A stretch of 64,000 nt of DNA from Mesorhizobium loti (lineage in GTDB: Bacteria > Pseudomonadota > Alphaproteobacteria > Rhizobiales > Rhizobiaceae), in contig AP017605.1 in the NCBI GenBank assembly GCA_002356515.1, forward strand, positions 4,783,001-4,847,000, given 5' to 3'. The notes under the pieces were generated by a model, which saw nothing but the letters and a program-made list of their open reading frames with translations, was not told the DNA's origin and did no database searches. Within the stretch, counting starts at the first letter, position 1; every line of letters begins with the position of its first letter. The position numbers and the translations under genes are program-made. Below are positions 54,466-62,937 of the stretch, piece after piece.

Positions 54466-56670
54466 ATGCTGGACAAACCCGCCTCCGCGCTGCGCATCCG
54501 CGAACGGCTGATCGAATCCGAACGGCTCATGGAAGAGACCGGCTGCTACGACGGCATCACCGAATTGCAGCTGCGCAACCAGGATCCGCTGAAATTCGAG
54601 ACGCTGCACACCAAGCTGCGCGCCTATTGCGTCTCGGCGCGCGAAATGGCCCGCCGCATCTCGGCGTCGCCGGGTGTCCGCGAAGTCGGTGAAATGGTCG
54701 TCGCCATCTACACGCCGGAAGGCGATGCGATCGCGCTCTCCAACGGCATCATGGTGCATGTCCACACGATGAGCCGCTTCATCAAATGGATGATCCGCAA
54801 CGGCTACGAGGAAAACCCCTGCATCCGCGACGGAGATATCTTCGCCAACAACGACGCCTTCATCGGCACCGTGCAGGTGCCTGATGTGATGGACGTCGTG
54901 CCGATCTTCCATTCGGGCAAGCTGGTTGGCTGGGCCGGCGCGGTTTGCCACGAACTCGAGGCCGGCGGCATCACGCCCGGCGGCGACGTGGCACTGGCGC
55001 AGGAGCGCTTCACCGAGGGTCTTTTCGTCTGCGCCGAAAAGGTCGGCGAGAACGACGAGATCCGTCGCGACTATGTCATCCGCTGCGAGCGCAATCTCAG
55101 GATGCCGATCTACTGGGTGCTCGACGAGAAGGCCAAGGTCGCCTCCTGCATCGACATGCGCGAAAGCGTCAAGGCGCTGATCGACGAGATCGGCCTCGAC
55201 TACTGGATGCAGGTGTCGAAGGAATTCATCGAGGAGGGCCGCCGCGCCCAACTCGCCCGCACGCGCCAGCTCACCGTGCCCGGCATCTATCGCGGCCACA
55301 CCTTCTACGGCCACGTCACCAAGGGCAAACCGGGCTACCAGCCGCTCGGCGACCCCGACTGGCTCTACAACATGCCGATCGAGATGGAGATCACCACCGA
55401 CGGCAAGATCATCATGGACTTCGAAGGCACGCAGCCTTGGGGCTACCATTCGATGAACTGCACGCCGGCCGGCATGGATGGCGGCATGTTCGTGACGCTG
55501 ACCCAGCACATGAACTTCGAAGGCCTGGTCAATGACGGCGCCTGGATGGCGACCGAGCTGAAACTGCCGCACGGCACCTGGACCAACCCGGACAATGAAA
55601 TGGTGGCGACCGCCACCTCATGGGCACTGCTTTTGCCGGCCTATGGTGTGTTCCAGCGGCTGTTGTCGCGCGCCTTCATCGGGCGCGGCTTTGTCGAGGA
55701 AGCCTTCGTCGGTCAGGTCAACAGCCCGATGATCGAGATGGGCGGCACCAGCCAGTACGGCAAGCTGTTCGGCATGGCGCATTTCGAATGCGCCGCCGCC
55801 GGCTCCGGCGCGCTGGCGATCAAGGATGGGCTCGACACCGCCTATGTCGGCTGGAATCCCGAATCCGACATGGGCAATATCGAGATCTGGGAACAGAACA
55901 TGCCGATGCTCTATATCGGCCGGTCCATCGTCCCCAACTCCGGCGGCGCCGGCAAATATCGCGGCGGCTGTTCTTTCGTCTCGACCTGGCTGGTCAGCAA
56001 GACCGATCATTTGCGGCTGGTCACGTCAGAACATTCCTCCCGCGTGTTCGACAATGGCGGCATGTGCGGTGGCTATCCGGCGCCGACCTGCCAGAAGCAC
56101 CGCGCGGTGCGCAACTCCAACATCTTCGAACTCGCCGAAAAGCGGGCGCCGCTGGCGCATCACACCGGCACCAACCCGCATCGCTCGGAACTCGAACTGC
56201 GGCTGCAGGGCGAGCATGTGACGATGGAAGGGCCCTACATCACCGCCCCGCACAAGACCGGCGACGTCTTCACCCATTCCTACAATGGCGGCGGCGGTTA
56301 CGGCGACGTGCTGGAGCGCGACCCGCTCAAGACGGCAGCGGATGTCGAGAACGGCTATCTCACCAAGGAAGCGGCAGAAGGCATCTTCGGCATCATGCTG
56401 GATGAGGACGAGGAAGGTTATCCCGTCGCCAACATCGAGGCCACCAAGCGCCACCGCGCTGAGATGCGTGCCAGGCGGTTGGCCCAGGCAAGGCCGGTAT
56501 CGGAGTGGATCGCCAGCGAACGCAGCCGTGTCGAGAAGGCCGATTTCGCCCCCGAGGTGACGAAAATGTATGCCAGCGCCATCAAGCTGTCGTCGCGCTT
56601 CACCAGGGAATTCAGCGATTTCTGGAACGTCGACGCCAAATCGATCTTCATGCCGGGAGCAAAGCCATGA
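54466..56670 (+). CDS. acxB: Acetone carboxylase alpha subunit (hydantoinase B family)
   Basis: This 734-residue subunit holds the Mn/carboxylation site in known enzymes. HyuB-type segments are GDIFANNDAFIGTVQVPDV, AVCHELEAGGITPGG, MDFEGTQPWG and the late HSYNGGGGYGDVLERDP. ATG 54466 follows AAGGG nine bases upstream; its length is near the roughly 776 residues of characterised alpha subunits. The stop overlaps the gamma start (ATGA). Substrate could be acetone or a related small ketone. Confidence 0.88.
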   Translation: MLDKPASALRIRERLIESERLMEETGCYDGITELQLRNQDPLKFETLHTKLRAYCVSAREMARRISASPGVREVGEMVVAIYTPEGDAIALSNGIMVHVHTMSRFIKWMIRNGYEENPCIRDGDIFANNDAFIGTVQVPDVMDVVPIFHSGKLVGWAGAVCHELEAGGITPGGDVALAQERFTEGLFVCAEKVGENDEIRRDYVIRCERNLRMPIYWVLDEKAKVASCIDMRESVKALIDEIGLDYWMQVSKEFIEEGRRAQLARTRQLTVPGIYRGHTFYGHVTKGKPGYQPLGDPDWLYNMPIEMEITTDGKIIMDFEGTQPWGYHSMNCTPAGMDGGMFVTLTQHMNFEGLVNDGAWMATELKLPHGTWTNPDNEMVATATSWALLLPAYGVFQRLLSRAFIGRGFVEEAFVGQVNSPMIEMGGTSQYGKLFGMAHFECAAAGSGALAIKDGLDTAYVGWNPESDMGNIEIWEQNMPMLYIGRSIVPNSGGAGKYRGGCSFVSTWLVSKTDHLRLVTSEHSSRVFDNGGMCGGYPAPTCQKHRAVRNSNIFELAEKRAPLAHHTGTNPHRSELELRLQGEHVTMEGPYITAPHKTGDVFTHSYNGGGGYGDVLERDPLKTAADVENGYLTKEAAEGIFGIMLDEDEEGYPVANIEATKRHRAEMRARRLAQARPVSEWIASERSRVEKADFAPEVTKMYASAIKLSSRFTREFSDFWNVDAKSIFMPGAKP

Positions 56671-57152
56671 CCTCGTACAGCAAGGAAGTCATCGCCGATC
56701 TGGTCGCGGGCACTTTGCCCTGGCCGCAGACGCGCCGCGTCATGAGCGCCTACAAGGACGACGACCGCTTCTTCAAATATGTCGCCGTGCTGCAGAATCG
56801 TGTCGGCTGGAAGGATCCGATCCTGCTGCCGGTCTCGGATCATCTGTTCATCTGCCAGAGCGGCGACGAGCGGGTGACACGCTGCGAGTGCGGCCATTCC
56901 TTCGGCGACTACCGCAAGAACTGGAAGCTCAAGGCCGCGATCATCGTGCGCAACACCGAGGAGTCGCTACGCGAGATCTATCCCAACAGCGATATCCCCG
57001 ACCCGCAATGGATGGAAATCCGCGAATTCATCTGCCCGGAGTGCGGCACCATGCACGAGGTGGAAGCGGCAGCGCCCGGCTATCCCATCGTGCACGACTT
57101 CCAGCCGGATCTCGAAGGCTTCTATCGTGAATGGCTGGGCAAGCTGCTGTAG
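56667..57152 (+). CDS. acxC: Acetone carboxylase gamma subunit
   Basis: This 161-residue subunit has two cysteine pairs, TRCECGHSFGDY and FICPECGTMHE, forming the zinc site of known gamma subunits. The opening YSKEVIADLVAGTLPWPQTRRVM and terminal DFQPDLEGFYREWLGKLL fit the family. It is coupled to the alpha gene by a four-base overlap. Its presence is the strongest argument for a true acetone carboxylase. Confidence 0.9.
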   Translation: MTSYSKEVIADLVAGTLPWPQTRRVMSAYKDDDRFFKYVAVLQNRVGWKDPILLPVSDHLFICQSGDERVTRCECGHSFGDYRKNWKLKAAIIVRNTEESLREIYPNSDIPDPQWMEIREFICPECGTMHEVEAAAPGYPIVHDFQPDLEGFYREWLGKLL

Positions 57153-57221
57153 GGGAAGGGAACCGCGTCGACAAAGACTCCGGAACCTGATTGCCTGCCC
57201 CAACCATTGGAGAAGCACGCG

Positions 57222-58049
57222 ATGACAAACCTTGCTGGGCGCGCTGCAATCGTCACCGGCGGCTTTTCGGGCATGGGCTTCGCTATTGCCACGGCCTTGG
57301 CCGAAGCCGGCGCCAATGTCGCCGTCGGCTCCTACATCGCGCCTGCCGGCGCCGACAGATCCGACGCCGCCTATTATCCGGGCGTCGACGAAATCGAGCG
57401 CGTACGCTCGACCCTCTCGGCCCATGGCACCGGGGTGCACGCTGCCCACCTCGACGTCCGTGACAGCGAGGTCACCAACCGTTTCGTCGCCGAAGCCGAG
57501 GCCGCCATCGGTCCTGCCGACATCCTGGTCAACGCGGCCGGCACCACCGCCGAGCAACCGGTCTGCGGCCATTCCGACGCGCTGTGGGACAAGATCGTCG
57601 ACACCAACCTGACCGGCGCCTTCCGCGCCACCCGTGCGGTGCTGCCCGGCATGATCGGGCGCGGCTGGGGCCGCATCGTCAACATCGGCTCGACCGCGGC
57701 CTCCGTCGGCTGGAAGGACAACCCCGCCTACTGCGCCTCCAAGGCCGGCCTGCTCGGCCTCACCCGCTGCGTGGCGCTGGAGGGGGCCGCACACGGCGTC
57801 ACCTGTGTCATGATCAGCCCGACCTGGGTCGAGACCGAACTGATGCGCCGCAACGTGGCGCAGGTCGTCGAGCGCGAGGGCAAGGGGCGCACCGCGGAGG
57901 AAGCGATGGCCGAGATCGCAAGGGGCAACCCGCAGCAGCGCATGCTGCAGCCGCAGGAAATCGCCGCCCTGGCCGTGTTCCTGTGCTCGGACTTGGCGAA
58001 GGGCATCACCATGGAAAACATCCAGATCACCGGCGGAGCGTTGTGGTAG
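57222..58049 (+). CDS. SDR-family dehydrogenase in the acetone carboxylase operon
   Basis: This 275-residue classical SDR has AIVTGGFSGMGFAIATALA, NIGSTAAS with the catalytic serine, YCASK and a C-terminal ITGGALW typical of 3-hydroxybutyrate dehydrogenase-like and 3-oxoacyl reductases. ATG 57222 follows GGAG nine bases upstream. Acetone carboxylation gives acetoacetate, so conversion between acetoacetate and 3-hydroxybutyrate is an attractive but unproved role. It lies 70 bases after acxC. Confidence 0.85.
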   Translation: MTNLAGRAAIVTGGFSGMGFAIATALAEAGANVAVGSYIAPAGADRSDAAYYPGVDEIERVRSTLSAHGTGVHAAHLDVRDSEVTNRFVAEAEAAIGPADILVNAAGTTAEQPVCGHSDALWDKIVDTNLTGAFRATRAVLPGMIGRGWGRIVNIGSTAASVGWKDNPAYCASKAGLLGLTRCVALEGAAHGVTCVMISPTWVETELMRRNVAQVVEREGKGRTAEEAMAEIARGNPQQRMLQPQEIAALAVFLCSDLAKGITMENIQITGGALW

Positions 58050-58305
58050 CGTATTTCGCAGGATGGTCGCGGCCTTCATGAGAAGCGGCGGCGTGGATGA
58101 GGTCCTGGCGGGGCGGGCCACCGGTTGATCTCTCCCCGTTCGCGTTCCTGTAAGACAAGGTGACCGGATTTGCCATTGAGCATGCGGTGCGATAGGTTAT
58201 ATTGCACTGCACAATGGAGATGCCGTTTATTGCACGCCCCTGTTTGCGGACATGCCGGCCGGCTTGCGGCCTACCGGGCCTGGGTTGCGTCGGCGGGACT
58301 CTGAG

Positions 58306-59619
58306 ATGAAAATTCCAAAGTCCCTGCTGGTCGATCCCGAGAAGAACTCGGTCTATGGCGCCTTCGCCGTGGCCGTCTCGATCTGGGCGTTCTCCTACTC
58401 GGTCATTTTCGGCCAGGTGCTGATCCTGGCCTACTACGCCGTCTGGCTTCCGCTCATCCTTGTCGACTACCGGCGCTTCCTGCGGCAGCTGTCCAGCGCC
58501 TGGCTGCCGCTGCTGTTCGCGGCCTATATCTGTTTTTCCATCTTCTGGTCGCAGGCGCCCGGCGTCACAGCCAGAACGGCGGTCCAATATCTCTCCCACA
58601 TCGCCTGTGCCTATGTCGCGGCGCGCACCGTCAGCGTGCGCACCCTGACGCTCGGCGCGCTGATCGGGATCTTCTTCGTCATGCTCTATTCGCTCAAGGT
58701 CGGGGCCTATTCCGAGGACGTCCTTGATGGCACCTACAATTTCGTCGGCGCCTTTGCCTCCAAGAACCAGATCGGCTTCGTCGGCTCGCTCGGCATCTAT
58801 TTCTCCGTGGTGTTCCTCGCTTTCCTGCGGCGTGGCCGGCTGAGTTTCATGCTGACCGTGCCTGTCGTGCTGTTGTCGGCCTACCTGCTGGTCATTTCGC
58901 ATTCCGCCACGTCGATGGCCTCGATACCGGCGGTCCTGGCGCTGATCGCGCTTCTGGCCATGACCAAGCTTTTGTCGCGGCGCTATCGCCGGGTGATCTT
59001 CGTGGTCGGCGCCGGCCTGATCGTGGTGGTGGCCTTTGTCGCCCTCAATCTCGGGCTCATGGACTTCGTGCTTGGCATCTTCGGCAAGGATTCGACGCTG
59101 ACCGGGCGGACCTATCTATGGGAGCAGGGCTGGAACGCAGCGCAGCGTTCGCCGATCCTCGGCGTCGGCTATGCCGCCTATTGGGTGCAGGGTTTCGCCG
59201 AGGCCGAGCGGCTGTGGAATGAATTCTACATCACCACCCGCACCGGCTTCCATTTCCACAACACCTATGTCGAGGCGCTTGTCGAACTCGGCTTCACCGG
59301 AGCGGTGATGATCTCGCTGATCATGCTGCGCACGCTCTACGGCCATGTCTCGACGGTGATCTTCAAGGCATGGCAGGCCGAATCGGTGGTGCTCTTCGGC
59401 GTGATGGTGCTGCTGCTCATCCGTTCCTTCGTCGAGGTCGAAATCCTCAACCCCTACATCATGGGCTCGTTCCTGATGTATTTCAGCTACTTCAAGCTGG
59501 CGCGGCTGCCGGTCACCCGCACGCGCTGGGCGCCGGCCTTCGACCCGGCGGATGCGGCAAGGGGCGAGCCAGCCTGGCCCCGGCATATCGGTCGTCCTGC
59601 GGCCGCCGACCCGTCATGA
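58306..59619 (+). CDS. O-antigen ligase/polymerase family membrane protein (ExoQ-like)
   Basis: This 437-residue inner-membrane protein has about 10-12 helices and the Wzy_C/O-antigen ligase loop after the sixth helix: SHSATSMASIPAVLALI, TGRTYLWEQGWNAAQRSPILGVGYAAYW and HFHNTYVEALVELGFTG, with the conserved arginine and histidine. It should polymerise exopolysaccharide repeats in the periplasm, like ExoQ of Sinorhizobium. ATG 58306 is chosen on the first helix; GGGAC lies upstream. It is convergent with the ExoF-like gene. Confidence 0.88.
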   Translation: MKIPKSLLVDPEKNSVYGAFAVAVSIWAFSYSVIFGQVLILAYYAVWLPLILVDYRRFLRQLSSAWLPLLFAAYICFSIFWSQAPGVTARTAVQYLSHIACAYVAARTVSVRTLTLGALIGIFFVMLYSLKVGAYSEDVLDGTYNFVGAFASKNQIGFVGSLGIYFSVVFLAFLRRGRLSFMLTVPVVLLSAYLLVISHSATSMASIPAVLALIALLAMTKLLSRRYRRVIFVVGAGLIVVVAFVALNLGLMDFVLGIFGKDSTLTGRTYLWEQGWNAAQRSPILGVGYAAYWVQGFAEAERLWNEFYITTRTGFHFHNTYVEALVELGFTGAVMISLIMLRTLYGHVSTVIFKAWQAESVVLFGVMVLLLIRSFVEVEILNPYIMGSFLMYFSYFKLARLPVTRTRWAPAFDPADAARGEPAWPRHIGRPAAADPS

Positions 59620-59731
59620 GCCCAGACAAGTCGCCCAAAAGCGCATAGGCCTTTGGGCCAACGACATTCGCGTAAGCTCCTTCGAGGGTGGTGTGTTTTA
59701 TCGTTTCGCGACCTGAAATCGCACATAGCAA

Positions 59732-59761
59732 AACCTCCGCCAGGCGGGCCTGGCGGAGGTT
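59732..59761 (-). terminator. Rho-independent terminator between exoQ-like and exoF-like genes
   Basis: AACCTCCGCCAGGC, two bases, then GCCTGGCGGAGGTT: a perfect 14-bp stem followed by TTTTGC on the minus strand. It should end the exoY-exoF transcript; on the plus strand the T-run is only TTG. Confidence 0.75.
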
Positions 59762-59827
59762 GAAATTCTCTGCGCTACGGATCGAAAGTACGGATCGAAA
59801 GCGCCGAATCGTACCGAAGCCCGAGAT

Positions 59828-61087
59828 CTATTGGCTGGCCAGCGGCGCCAGCTTGACCTTGATCACGTCGCCGGGCAGCACCGGCGTGTCTTCCTTGGCG
59901 GCGATTTCGCTGGTCTTGCCGTCGACATTGCGCACCAGCGAATAGAGCAGGGTAGGCTGCTGGTCGTTGGTGATGGCGGCCGTCGTCGCGGGATCGCTGG
60001 CCTGGGCGATCAGGCCTTTCTGCATATTCACCTTCAGCGCGGCCTCGTTCAGGTCGGCTTCGGTCTGCTGCCGGTCGGCGGCGAGGGTCGAGCTCAACGT
60101 ATTCTGTGCATCGATGGCGTCCTGCGTCGCCTTGCTGATCGCCTGCTTGGCGGTGAGGATGGCCGTCTCGTAGTCGAGGATTTTGCCTTGCAGGTCGGTG
60201 ACGGACTGCTGCGAATCCAGAAGCCTGGCATTGGCGACCAGGCCCTTCTGCGCCAGCGGACCGATGCTGGCGAGCTGCTGCTGCGCCAGGTCGACCTGCT
60301 TTTGCTGGTTGACGATCTTCTTCTGCAGCGATTCGATTTCGGACTGCAGGACACCCTTGAGATCGTCGAGCGCCTCAAGCTTCAGCTTCAGCGCCTTCTG
60401 GTCTGCCGTCAGGATCGTCATCTCGTCGGCGACGATGGTCGGCAGTCGCGGATCGCCCTCGACCTCCTTCGGCGCTTCGAAGCTAGCCTTGCCGGCCAGA
60501 TCGGCATCGATGCGGGCTCGCCTGACGAGCAGCCGGACGCGCTGGTCGTCGGAAATATCGAAATTGCCCTTGGCGGTGACCAGGTCCTTGCCGAGCTGGG
60601 GGCCGTAATCGGTGCTGCGCCTCATGCCGCCGGCGACGCTGATCGCTTTCAGCACCGTCAGTTCGGGCACGTAGGGAAACTGGCCGGGGTTCTGCACTTC
60701 GCCCGAAATATAGAAAGGCCGGAATTGCGCCATCTCGACCGAGGCCTCGGGCTTGTCCGACAGGGCGAGCTTGTGCTGCAGCGCCTCGCTGATCGTCGCC
60801 GCCACTTCCGCCGTGGTCTTGCCGGCCGCCGGCAACTCGCCGACGAAAGGCACCGACAGCGTGCCGCCCGGGCCGACCGTGTATTCGCCGTTCACCGCCG
60901 ACCAGTCGCGGAACGTGCCCTCGACGGTCTGCCATTCGGCGATGCGGATGGTGAGCTTGTCCTGCGAGCCGAGATGGTATTCACCTGATATGGCGACCTG
61001 GGGAAGAAAAGCCAGCGACATCGCAAGGCAGGTGGCCATAAGCCGAGAGCGGCCGGAAAAGCGGCCGCTGCCAAAGGCTTCGAACAT
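59828..61087 (-). CDS. exoF: Polysaccharide export/biosynthesis protein (ExoF-like)
   Basis: This 419-residue envelope protein has a basic N-terminus and hydrophobic signal segment ending about AISG|EYHLG. The Wza-type polysaccharide export domain spans about residues 35-135 (EYHLGSQDKLTIRIAEW, GEYTVGPGGTLSVPFVGELP, ISGEVQNPGQFPYVP, the SLBB-like part). A long coiled coil at about 220-345 (DQKALKLKLEALDDLKGVLQ) and a C-terminal SLBB-like LPGDVIKVKL follow. ExoF-type proteins help assemble succinoglycan-like EPS. ATG 61087 is used; a TTG at 61099 is possible. Same strand as exoY, 84 bases downstream. Confidence 0.88.
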   Translation of the reverse strand: MFEAFGSGRFSGRSRLMATCLAMSLAFLPQVAISGEYHLGSQDKLTIRIAEWQTVEGTFRDWSAVNGEYTVGPGGTLSVPFVGELPAAGKTTAEVAATISEALQHKLALSDKPEASVEMAQFRPFYISGEVQNPGQFPYVPELTVLKAISVAGGMRRSTDYGPQLGKDLVTAKGNFDISDDQRVRLLVRRARIDADLAGKASFEAPKEVEGDPRLPTIVADEMTILTADQKALKLKLEALDDLKGVLQSEIESLQKKIVNQQKQVDLAQQQLASIGPLAQKGLVANARLLDSQQSVTDLQGKILDYETAILTAKQAISKATQDAIDAQNTLSSTLAADRQQTEADLNEAALKVNMQKGLIAQASDPATTAAITNDQQPTLLYSLVRNVDGKTSEIAAKEDTPVLPGDVIKVKLAPLASQ

Positions 61088-61171
61088 GTCTGTTTTCAAC
61101 TGAACGTTCCGATCCGTTTTAGCCCCATCGCCCGATGAGCTTGCCGCCGGATGCCTGGTGGCGGCGGCCGG

Positions 61172-61849
61172 TCAGTAAGAGCCGCGTGACATCCAGACGG
61201 CCGGCACGGTCTTGATGATGATGCGCACGTCGCCGAACAGCGACCAGTTCTCGACATAGTGGCGGTCGAAGGCGACGCGGCTGTCGTAAGAGACGTCGTT
61301 GCGGCCGCTGACCTGCCACAGGCCGGTCAGGCCGGGCCGCGACTTCAGGTAGTAGACGGCGGCGCTGCCGTAGATTTCCAGCTCGTCGCGCACCACAGGG
61401 CGGGGCCCGACAAGGCTCATGTCGCCCTGCAGGATGTTGATGATCTGCGGCAGTTCGTCGAGGCTGAGCTTGCGCAGCACCGCGCCGACGCGGGTGACGC
61501 GCGGATCGTTCTTCAGTTTGCGGGTCGCTATCCATTCCGCATTGGCGTCCGGATTGGTGGCGAGATAGGCGGCCAGCACCTTATCGCCATCCGGAACCAT
61601 GGTGCGGAATTTCAGGCACGGAAAAATCCGTCCGCCGCGACCGATTCGCCGATGACCGTAGAAAATCGATCCACCGTCGGAAAACTTGACCAGCAGCGCT
61701 ATCATGATGAACAGCGGGCTAAGAGCGATCAGACCAACCAGTGAACCGGCAATATCGAAGCTGCGCTTGATGAGGCCGCCGATCGGCGGCGGAAAATCGG
61801 TGTCAGCCTGCGAAAAGTCCGCCGTGGCCGACTTGGCAATATCCCTCAT
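61172..61849 (-). CDS. exoY: Undecaprenyl-phosphate hexose-1-phosphate transferase (ExoY-like)
   Basis: This 225-residue EPS-priming transferase puts the first sugar phosphate on the undecaprenyl carrier. One membrane segment ([28 protein letters not shown]) is followed by the bacterial sugar transferase core: [50 protein letters not shown] 61849 has GGAG seven bases upstream. It heads the exoY-exoF unit. The divergent small gene (62450-62725) encodes the likely repressor of this enzyme. Confidence 0.93.
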   Translation of the reverse strand: MRDIAKSATADFSQADTDFPPPIGGLIKRSFDIAGSLVGLIALSPLFIMIALLVKFSDGGSIFYGHRRIGRGGRIFPCLKFRTMVPDGDKVLAAYLATNPDANAEWIATRKLKNDPRVTRVGAVLRKLSLDELPQIINILQGDMSLVGPRPVVRDELEIYGSAAVYYLKSRPGLTGLWQVSGRNDVSYDSRVAFDRHYVENWSLFGDVRIIIKTVPAVWMSRGSY

Positions 61850-62449
61850 ACGGAAACTCCATGCGTTGAACGAATGGTTCACCACACGATACCAAAAAAA
61901 TGTTGCAGCGCAACACACAATTTCCCGGGCCACTGAAATAGTCGCGTCATGAATTGACTAAATAATAAGCTAGCAATGCACATTTTTCAGGATGCTTAGC
62001 ACATTTGTGACAAGAAATGGGCAAGCTGAAAAAAATGCGGACCTTTTTGGGGCGATTTTTGGGCAAGCCGTTCTCGATGGCCGGGAACGGTACATATTAG
62101 TGCTTTAGGAAGGTGCGAAGTTCGCGAGTATTAACATAAAATACTACATAATATTGCGAGTTGTACTGAAAAGGGATGGTGGCTTCAGGTTGAGTGAATT
62201 GCGGTGGTGTGCATTGCAGCATGGCAGAGTCGACCGCGCAAGCTCAATCAAAAATATGTGCGGTTGCCCTTGCCGCCTCCTGCTCGCCTTAATAGAATTG
62301 CAAATTATACCTGTCAGAGTGGCGACAGGTTGAAAGGCCGGAAGCAACCGGTCGATAGCGGGCACCTTTACAAGCCCGCAGAACAAGGGACGGCGCTCGG
62401 GTGGGGCTATCGTTTGATATAACCCGGGCCGGTTTATGGGCTGTTGGGT
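61850..62449. promoter_or_regulatory. 600-base divergent exo regulatory region
   Basis: No credible gene is seen here. The stretch from about 61955 to 62170 is much more AT-rich than the rest of the window and should hold the exoY promoter. Nearer exoX, ACCTGTC (62309-62315) and GACAGGT (62324-62330) form a perfect 7-bp inverted repeat next to AAATTATAC, a plausible promoter/operator. The length fits complex control of EPS synthesis (MucR-, ExoR- or nutrient-type), but I cannot assign a factor. Confidence 0.5.
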
Positions 62450-62725
62450 ATGTCGCTTCCAAAATTCATCGTTGGGATGATTTTCGCTCTCGCAATCGTT
62501 GTTGCCTGGTCTTGGCTTGGCGGCGCTTCGCTGGGCACGACGTTGTTGCGCGTCATCATCTGTGCCGTGATCATCCAGGCCGGCTATTTCGTGCTCGTCT
62601 ATGCCATGATCGCCAGAAGTGCGCCGACGCCGGCTGACAGGCTGCGTGAAGCCGAGAGAAAGCTGAGTTCGGCCGACGTGACCGAAGGCGAGAAGCTGGG
62701 CAATGCCCGGCGCAGCCTGCACTAG
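62450..62725 (+). CDS. exoX: Exopolysaccharide production repressor (ExoX/SyrA-like)
   Basis: This 91-residue membrane protein has two hydrophobic segments (FIVGMIFALAIVVAWSWLG and LLRVIICAVIIQAGYFVLVY) and a charged C-terminal tail. Its start (SLPKFIVGMIFALAIV) fits the ExoX/SyrA family. ExoX-type proteins lower EPS output, probably by interacting with ExoY in the membrane; divergent pairing with exoY matches that role. ATG 62450 is used; a TTG two codons earlier is possible and the ribosome site is weak. Confidence 0.8.
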   Translation: MSLPKFIVGMIFALAIVVAWSWLGGASLGTTLLRVIICAVIIQAGYFVLVYAMIARSAPTPADRLREAERKLSSADVTEGEKLGNARRSLH

Positions 62726-62777
62726 GGTATGCTGATATTCAGCTGATGCCGGCCTGCAAACGGCGACTTCCTGCGCT

Positions 62778-62797
62778 TTCGGCCTTCGCCGGCCGAA
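62778..62797 (+). terminator. Weak hairpin after exoX
   Basis: TTCGGCC, a six-base loop, then GGCCGAA, in the gap between exoX and the convergent ABC gene. There is no T-run. It could slow both convergent transcripts. Confidence 0.3.
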
Positions 62798-62937
62798 GCA
62801 ATCACAAGTGGCCCGTGGCAGTTAAGGCTACGGCCGGCGTAGGCCGGTTCTCGGAAGCCACCCCGTTTGGTCGCTTCGCGCCCGTCTTCGACTCCGGCGC
62901 GGCCTGACCTGAATCTCAACACACCCCAATCCGGCCC

